In this document: positions 36,480-40,730 of the stretch, in pieces
How positions within the stretch are numbered: the first letter of the stretch is position 1
Layout of the letters: each line of letters begins with the position of its first letter
Origin: Bacteroidaceae bacterium
GTDB taxonomy: Bacteria; Bacteroidota; Bacteroidia; Bacteroidales; Bacteroidaceae
Length of the DNA: 40,730 nt
Assembly: GCA_017621515.1 (NCBI GenBank)
Contig: JAGASY010000132.1
Coordinates: 1 to 40,730 of the forward strand
Direction: 5' to 3'
Translations under genes and position numbers: made by a program
Notes under the pieces: model-generated
What the model saw: the letters and a program-made list of their open reading frames with translations, nothing else
The model's database searches: none
What the model was told of the DNA's origin: nothing

Positions 36480-37540
36480 TATCTCATCTGATTGGCAAGT
36501 TGTTCACAATAAGCATCAATGGCAGCATTAACAGGAGTATAGCTTATCAAGTCGCTATAGTCTTTCTGCAACTCCTGTAAATCCTTGTCGTAATCATCCA
36601 TAAAACCACTTCGCTTGCCAATAAATATCTTATCAACAAAAGTATCTTTATATTCTTCTATAACCTCTCTTATTCCATTAATACTTAGTTTTATCCTTTC
36701 TCCCCTTTCACCTTCACTTGAAACAATGTGTGAAAATGGATGATTACCAGTTATTGTCGTTGCCAATATAATGAATTTAGGTGTTACATCTCCCATATTA
36801 TTTGTTTGCATAGCACCACCCGATATATATTTCAATGCCTTTATCGTATCTACAGCACGTTGTTTTCTGGTTTCTAAAGGCAATTGGACAAGCTCTTTAT
36901 TAAGAACGTATGGGTCTTTAATAGTTTCATGTCCAGCAATCTCAACAATTTCATTTCTTAATTTCTCCGACAAGTTTTGATAGCCAGTCTTATTATAATT
37001 AGAAAACGTACCTATCATCCCTAAATCAAGACTAAACATACCTTTCATGATGGCACTGTATTCCTGTTTCCCGTACGGAACCGAGTCTCCTTCCTGACGA
37101 GCCATGCTTGACCAGTTTTCAACAGGTCTTACAGCAGAAGCAGAAACAATTACCGAATTTTTTAATGGAGAAACACGTGTTACGGTCACATTAATCTTTT
37201 TCTTTCTTCCTTTTGAATCTTCAATCTCCTCTGAAGCCGCCCTCATATAACCAAATACGTCATCATCGGGATATTCTAGCGGGTTGGCATTCGTATAGGC
37301 TATTTTATCTTCTCTGATTACAGGCGACAAATTCCAACCCAGATTCTTTTGAAGTGTATTACGCCACCAGTAACGCACGGCCTGTCCTGATACATAAGTA
37401 TAGGTTCGACCATTCTTAATAATAGTCTTGGTTGCAATACCATTGTCGAAATTAGACATGACACTCTTACCTGCATTATTCAATGCAACAACATCTACAT
37501 CAATCAAGAAAAAGCCTTGAGTCTTTAAATTGTTATACAT
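36479..37540 (-). CDS. cas7: Cascade backbone subunit Cas7 (Cst2/DevR type)
   Basis: 353 residues. The backbone protein that lines the crRNA. It opens MYNNLKTQGFFLIDVDVVAL, with NNAGKSVMSNFDNGIATKTI and TYVSGQAVRYWWRNTL, characteristic of Cst2/DevR-type Cas7, and later ALKYISGGAMQTNNMGDVTP. It follows cas8 by 12 nt. The type name (Cst2) fits the subtype I-B variant once called Tneap. Confidence 0.95.
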   Translation of the reverse strand: MYNNLKTQGFFLIDVDVVALNNAGKSVMSNFDNGIATKTIIKNGRTYTYVSGQAVRYWWRNTLQKNLGWNLSPVIREDKIAYTNANPLEYPDDDVFGYMRAASEEIEDSKGRKKKINVTVTRVSPLKNSVIVSASAVRPVENWSSMARQEGDSVPYGKQEYSAIMKGMFSLDLGMIGTFSNYNKTGYQNLSEKLRNEIVEIAGHETIKDPYVLNKELVQLPLETRKQRAVDTIKALKYISGGAMQTNNMGDVTPKFIILATTITGNHPFSHIVSSEGERGERIKLSINGIREVIEEYKDTFVDKIFIGKRSGFMDDYDKDLQELQKDYSDLISYTPVNAAIDAYCEQLANQMR

Positions 37541-37552
37541 ATTTATAAGTTT

Positions 37553-38959
37553 TTAGTCATTATCATCTACAAAATCGTTGTCATCATCACCATCTTCCAC
37601 TTCCACATGAATATTCTTTTCATGCAGCTTCTGATACAAACAAATTAGCAAGATATCCCGTGTTTCCGACCACAAACTTGTGTCTGGGAACAAGTAGTCT
37701 GTATATTCTTGCACTGTGATAATTGGCAATTCATTTCCTTGTTTATAATTTTCCTCTACAATCTTCAGAATAAAACGTCGTAATAAATACGCACTCTTTA
37801 TGCCATTCAGCCTCGTCAACAATTTGCCTATACTTAAATCAGAATGAATTTGCAAAATAAAATCTGCAATCTGATTTATTTTTTCGATTGTTTCTCTTTT
37901 CATATTTCTAATGTTTAACAAATAATCAAATAGTAACATTAAGTCGAATTCTTTTTCTTCACTCCATTTTCTGATGTCGCAAACAATACTATTACCGAGC
38001 AACAGCTTATTATATATGGCATTGGTCCAATATCCATATTCTTGTTGAGATATTTCTATTTGCCGGTTATTCTTGTCTGTGACTTGAATAAACGTACTTG
38101 CATCGTCATATTCAAACTTTTTATAATCTTTTGTACGATAATAATGTGCCACGAATCGGTTCCAAGATTCTTTATATTTCCTGTTTTGTGTCTCTCGGTA
38201 AAATCTGAATACTGGAAATGGAAGGACAAACATCTGCATGTCCGGTGAAGCACCAAAATTAGTAAAATGATATAATGTCATACTTTCTCCATACCCTTCT
38301 TGTGAATAGTTAACAAAGACTTGGTCCAGGAAACGAAACAGAGCAGTACCGGCAGAGCGTGATTTATTTTTTAAGATACCATCAGAAACACCTTTACTTA
38401 TATTGGCAAGATTCCGTTCAAGGCAATTTGTGGCATACATTCGTGAAGTGTTTACATTATTGCTACTAATAACGCAAATATGTCCTAACAATGACTCACA
38501 TGCTAATGGTAAGAAATGATATTTTATCAGAACTTCTTTGGATAGCATGATTCCAGCATCAAAACCATGATGGAAGTTCGCAAATTTTCGTGAACCTGTC
38601 AAAACAGAATTGTCCCTTCCAGCAGCAAACAACTTCACCTTTCTTCCTGTTATACGGCAAAATCCTATTTCATGGCACTGTTTGTCATCCAGTAAGTCTT
38701 GAAAATATCTTCTAGTTTCTTCCTTCTTTCGCTGTTCTTTAAAAGAGGGTTGAGTTATTTTAGAATTCAAAAATAAAGCATTCAGCCCTGCGTTCCATTT
38801 ATCTACATATATATCAGTTACCCACATTATGAGTTCTAATATATCTTTCTCTGGGAACAATTGCGAAAGTTTTTCCAATACAAACCCACCAGCATCTACA
38901 AATGGATCACCAGTAGGAGCAATTAAGGCATCATAATCTGCCTGACACATATCTCTCAT
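37553..38959 (-). CDS. cas8b1: Cascade large subunit Cas8b1 (Cst1)
   Basis: 468 residues. It begins with the signature APTGDPFVDAGGFVLEKLSQ of the Cst1/Cas8b1 family, and GFCRITGRKVKLFAAGRDNS, FANFHHGFDAGIMLS and LPLACESLLGHICVIS follow. The protein ends in an acidic DGDDDNDFVDDND tail. The large subunit recognises the PAM and recruits Cas3. It is 80 nt behind cas6. The start is either at 38959 or at an in-frame ATG at 38950. Confidence 0.93.
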   Translation of the reverse strand: MRDMCQADYDALIAPTGDPFVDAGGFVLEKLSQLFPEKDILELIMWVTDIYVDKWNAGLNALFLNSKITQPSFKEQRKKEETRRYFQDLLDDKQCHEIGFCRITGRKVKLFAAGRDNSVLTGSRKFANFHHGFDAGIMLSKEVLIKYHFLPLACESLLGHICVISSNNVNTSRMYATNCLERNLANISKGVSDGILKNKSRSAGTALFRFLDQVFVNYSQEGYGESMTLYHFTNFGASPDMQMFVLPFPVFRFYRETQNRKYKESWNRFVAHYYRTKDYKKFEYDDASTFIQVTDKNNRQIEISQQEYGYWTNAIYNKLLLGNSIVCDIRKWSEEKEFDLMLLFDYLLNIRNMKRETIEKINQIADFILQIHSDLSIGKLLTRLNGIKSAYLLRRFILKIVEENYKQGNELPIITVQEYTDYLFPDTSLWSETRDILLICLYQKLHEKNIHVEVEDGDDDNDFVDDND

Positions 38960-39039
38960 ATACTAAACTCCTTTTTTTGCAAATATAGAACTATTTTCTG
39001 GACAAGCATTTTATTCTCATCTATATTCATATTCTTTTC

Positions 39040-39807
39040 CTATTTTATCATTCCAAAACCCATACTGCACTTCTCTCCCAGTCCGCCTTCGTAAGCGATT
39101 CGCATCAGTTCTTCCGCTAAAGCCAACTTAAACCGGCACTTGTATCCTTTCACAAAAGTCTGTGCAGGAGTACCGGCTTTTATCTTCACCAATACAGGCT
39201 TTGCTTTACCTATCAATTGGAAATCAATGGAAGCATCGCCATCGAAATCATGTCCATACAATGCTTTATATCTTGCCAACAAACCTGTGAGCAAACCGTC
39301 TGCATAATTGGGGGCATCAGGTGAAAGATAATCGGTTTTACCTTGTTCATTCCGCTGTGAGACACAGATTGGTGAAAGAGTCTGAAACTCCATGACAGGC
39401 GCATACACCAATGGCGGCATTACTTGTACCTCACGTATGGCGAAAGACACTCCTGAAATGCGGTCAGCAATTTGGAATGTCTGGTCACTAAACACACCCT
39501 GAACGAATTGTTGAGTACTCTTCTCCGGCAAGAAGCCAATGTGCCATTCAACCATATCCGAATCTATCACAAGGCGCTGACGCTCCTTGTCAATTCCATA
39601 ACAGGGTACAATTAACTGAGAGAACGTGAATAGTTTGAAACGCTTTTTATCCACGAAAAAGCCATTGTCATGCAACCAAGTAGCATATTCCAGATTAGCC
39701 TTTGACAAAATCCGGTAAATCGCCGCCGATAGTTCATACTGATAATTGATAGGTATCTTACGTCCCATCACCTGAGACAGAACCTCTAATTTAATTTTAA
39801 ATCTCAT
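39040..39807 (-). CDS. cas6: CRISPR RNA-processing endonuclease Cas6
   Basis: 255 residues from the ATG at 39807; upstream in-frame codons to 39855 add 16 atypical residues. RAMP fold with N-terminal MRFKIKLEVLSQVMGRKIPI and YELSAAIYRILSKANLEYAT, and a C-terminal glycine-rich loop GLGEKCSMGFGMIK, the Cas6 hallmark. It cleaves the array transcript within each repeat to leave the ATTGAAAT 5' handle. It is the first cas gene of the operon. Confidence 0.92.
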   Translation of the reverse strand: MRFKIKLEVLSQVMGRKIPINYQYELSAAIYRILSKANLEYATWLHDNGFFVDKKRFKLFTFSQLIVPCYGIDKERQRLVIDSDMVEWHIGFLPEKSTQQFVQGVFSDQTFQIADRISGVSFAIREVQVMPPLVYAPVMEFQTLSPICVSQRNEQGKTDYLSPDAPNYADGLLTGLLARYKALYGHDFDGDASIDFQLIGKAKPVLVKIKAGTPAQTFVKGYKCRFKLALAEELMRIAYEGGLGEKCSMGFGMIK

Positions 39808-39855
39808 AACATTATAATTATAAAAGTCGATAATGCCACTACTGATACAGTTCAA

Positions 39856-39990
39856 CTATTCCCCGACAAAATCCTTCACATCCTCTTCTTTCACAACACC
39901 TTCCGCAATAGTCCTTTGTAAAAGGCACTCGTAGCTATCGGCGCATTCAAGAACATCATACCTTTTCGGAAATAAACTTTTCATAGGCAT
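39856..39990 (-). CDS. small ORF upstream of cas6, 44 residues, unknown
   Basis: ATG at 39990 (or 39984), stop TAG at 39856-39858, 48 nt before cas6. The product reads MPMKSLFPKRYDVLECADSY, then ECLLQRTIAEGVVKEEDVKDFVGE. It has two cysteines and an acidic helical end, with no signal peptide or membrane segment. It could be a true small gene co-transcribed with the cas operon, a leader peptide, or the tail of a lost gene. I do not recognise it. The region upstream (39991-40207) holds only a weak TATATTTA box and no other gene. Confidence 0.4.
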   Translation of the reverse strand: MPMKSLFPKRYDVLECADSYECLLQRTIAEGVVKEEDVKDFVGE

Positions 39991-40207
39991 ATTTTTGGTT
40001 ATAAATATAGTTGAAATTCATTATACTTGTAAACTTAATACAAAAAAAATTACACTTCTCTCCGGTATAAAAGAGTTTTTCCAATATCATGAATGCTTAC
40101 TTACTCCTTTTCCGCATACCTCTTCTCTATTTTACATAAACGCACACAACAAAAAGTCTGTCGAGCACATTCAGATAAACAGCGAAAAAACATACCCAAA
40201 CAGCATT

Positions 40208-40600
40208 TTTCAATTTGACAAAATGATATTTTCGCTCAAAATGAAAATTTAACATTTCGGGAGATTTTTTGCCGATAACAAAGAGACGAAAAATTTAGAT
40301 CAAAGATAAAACATTGACAATCAGGTAGATATAAAAAATTAAAAAATAGTCAGAAAAACGCGCCGGACGCAAATTTCTGAGATTTCCGAACATTCTGATA
40401 ATTTATTGATTATCAATATTTTATAGATAAACTCTCCGTTTTCATACCCAAAAGCCACTCTAAAATCTCTCGCTTTTCAATTTTTGTTCAGACACACTTC
40501 CAAAGCAGCAAATTATATATTTCTTAACATTTCAACAGCACTCCGCTGTCTTTTTCTCCGCGTCCCAATGCTTTTTCAAAAACACCACGCTGAAAATTTC
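40208..40600. repeat. dispersed intergenic repeat, left-hand part (copy 3)
   Basis: This aligns with 12613-12970 along its whole length. Shared blocks are TTTGACAAAATGATATTTTC, AACGCGCCGGACGCAA, TTATTGATTATCAATAT-like palindromes and CTTTTTCTCCG near the end. Where the fullest copy has the 22-bp palindrome array, this copy has only CACGCTGAAAATTT (about 40585-40599). It is then interrupted at 40611 by the end of the IS5-like element. Confidence 0.75.
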
Positions 40601-40610
40601 TCCAAACTAC

Positions 40611-40730
40611 TAAGAAGCTGTTTTGATTTCATTCGATAAATTTGTTAAGCATGATTTGGATGAATGCAAGTTGTACCATAGCTTCCGCAGTTTCAGCAAG
40701 GAATTCATAATCAATGGTCAGCCTTCTGAA
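40611..40730 (-). mobile_element. IS5-like insertion sequence, right end (cut by window edge)
   Basis: From 40611 the sequence begins TAAGAAGCTGTTTT, an IS-type terminus, followed at once by the 3' end of a transposase gene on the minus strand. The element continues beyond the window. It appears to have inserted into, or at the end of, the dispersed repeat. The same 14-nt terminus at 209-222 links it to the MITE-like element. Confidence 0.7.
40629..40730 (-). CDS. transposase, C-terminal fragment (IS5-like)
   Basis: Only the last 33 codons are in the window. They read FRRLTIDYEFLAETAEAM, then VQLAFIQIMLNKFIE, ending in TGA at 40629-40631. This tail is typical of IS5-family transposases of Prevotella and Bacteroides as I recall (IDYE near the end, then a hydrophobic helix). 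Whether the whole gene is intact cannot be seen. Confidence 0.7.
   Translation of the reverse strand, partial: FRRLTIDYEFLAETAEAMVQLAFIQIMLNKFIE

Noticed and set aside
31390..39990. Unusual CRISPR effector such as a reverse transcriptase fusion or type III genes
   Set aside because: Every cas gene matches a normal I-B set; no Cas10, RT or CARF domain was found.

Overview
The window is chromosomal DNA from a Bacteroidales bacterium, most likely Prevotellaceae. The evidence is the Bacteroidetes-type promoter boxes (TTTG about 20 nt before TAnnTTTG) upstream of several genes, the weak or absent Shine-Dalgarno sequences, the Prevotella/Bacteroides-like GyrA, PanD and MobV-type protein sequences, the SusD-free lipoproteins with Bacteroidetes-style lipoboxes, and the moderate-to-low GC content. 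The family-level assignment is inference.

Layout. 1-443: end of a dispersed non-coding repeat and a small MITE-like element. 444-8453 (minus strand): a lipoprotein gene, then a tightly packed run read from phoH through purC, a menaquinone methyltransferase, aroE, an alpha/beta hydrolase, a TPM-domain protein, lemA and a maltose-type acetyltransferase. 8849-11105 (plus): a sulfhydrylase plus cysteine synthase operon for sulfide assimilation, closed by a strong hairpin. 11446-12440: an AbiD/AbiF-like HEPN abortive-infection gene with its own promoter and a hairpin leader RNA. 12441-13688: gene-free, holding the most complete copy of the dispersed repeat and, inside it, five GC-rich palindromic decamers spaced at exactly 22 bp. 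13689-16606: a secreted hydrolase, a DUF4377-like lipoprotein and two abutting gene relics (a relaxase tail and an unknown tail). 16807-26871 (plus): housekeeping genes for penicillin-binding protein 1A, KdsB, a non-catalytic M16 protein, GyrA and two TPR proteins. 26990-29132 (minus): panD, panC and pgl.

29271-39990 is a complete type I-B (Cst/Tneap-like) CRISPR-Cas locus, all read on the minus strand: a 44-codon ORF, then cas6, cas8b1 (cst1), cas7 (cst2), cas5, cas3, a frameshifted rhuM-like relic, cas4, cas1 and cas2, followed by an array of 30 repeats and 29 spacers. Cas6 should process the array transcript, Cas8/Cas7/Cas5 should form Cascade, Cas3 should degrade targets, and Cas4-Cas1-Cas2 should acquire spacers at the right-hand (cas2-proximal) end. 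The window ends in another copy of the dispersed repeat, broken by the 3' end of an IS5-like insertion sequence whose terminus matches the MITE-like element at the left edge.

The most interesting unexplained items are the 22-bp-phased palindrome array inside the dispersed repeat, the hairpin leader RNA of the Abi gene, and the rhuM-like relic whose start codon overlaps the cas3 stop codon inside the cas operon.
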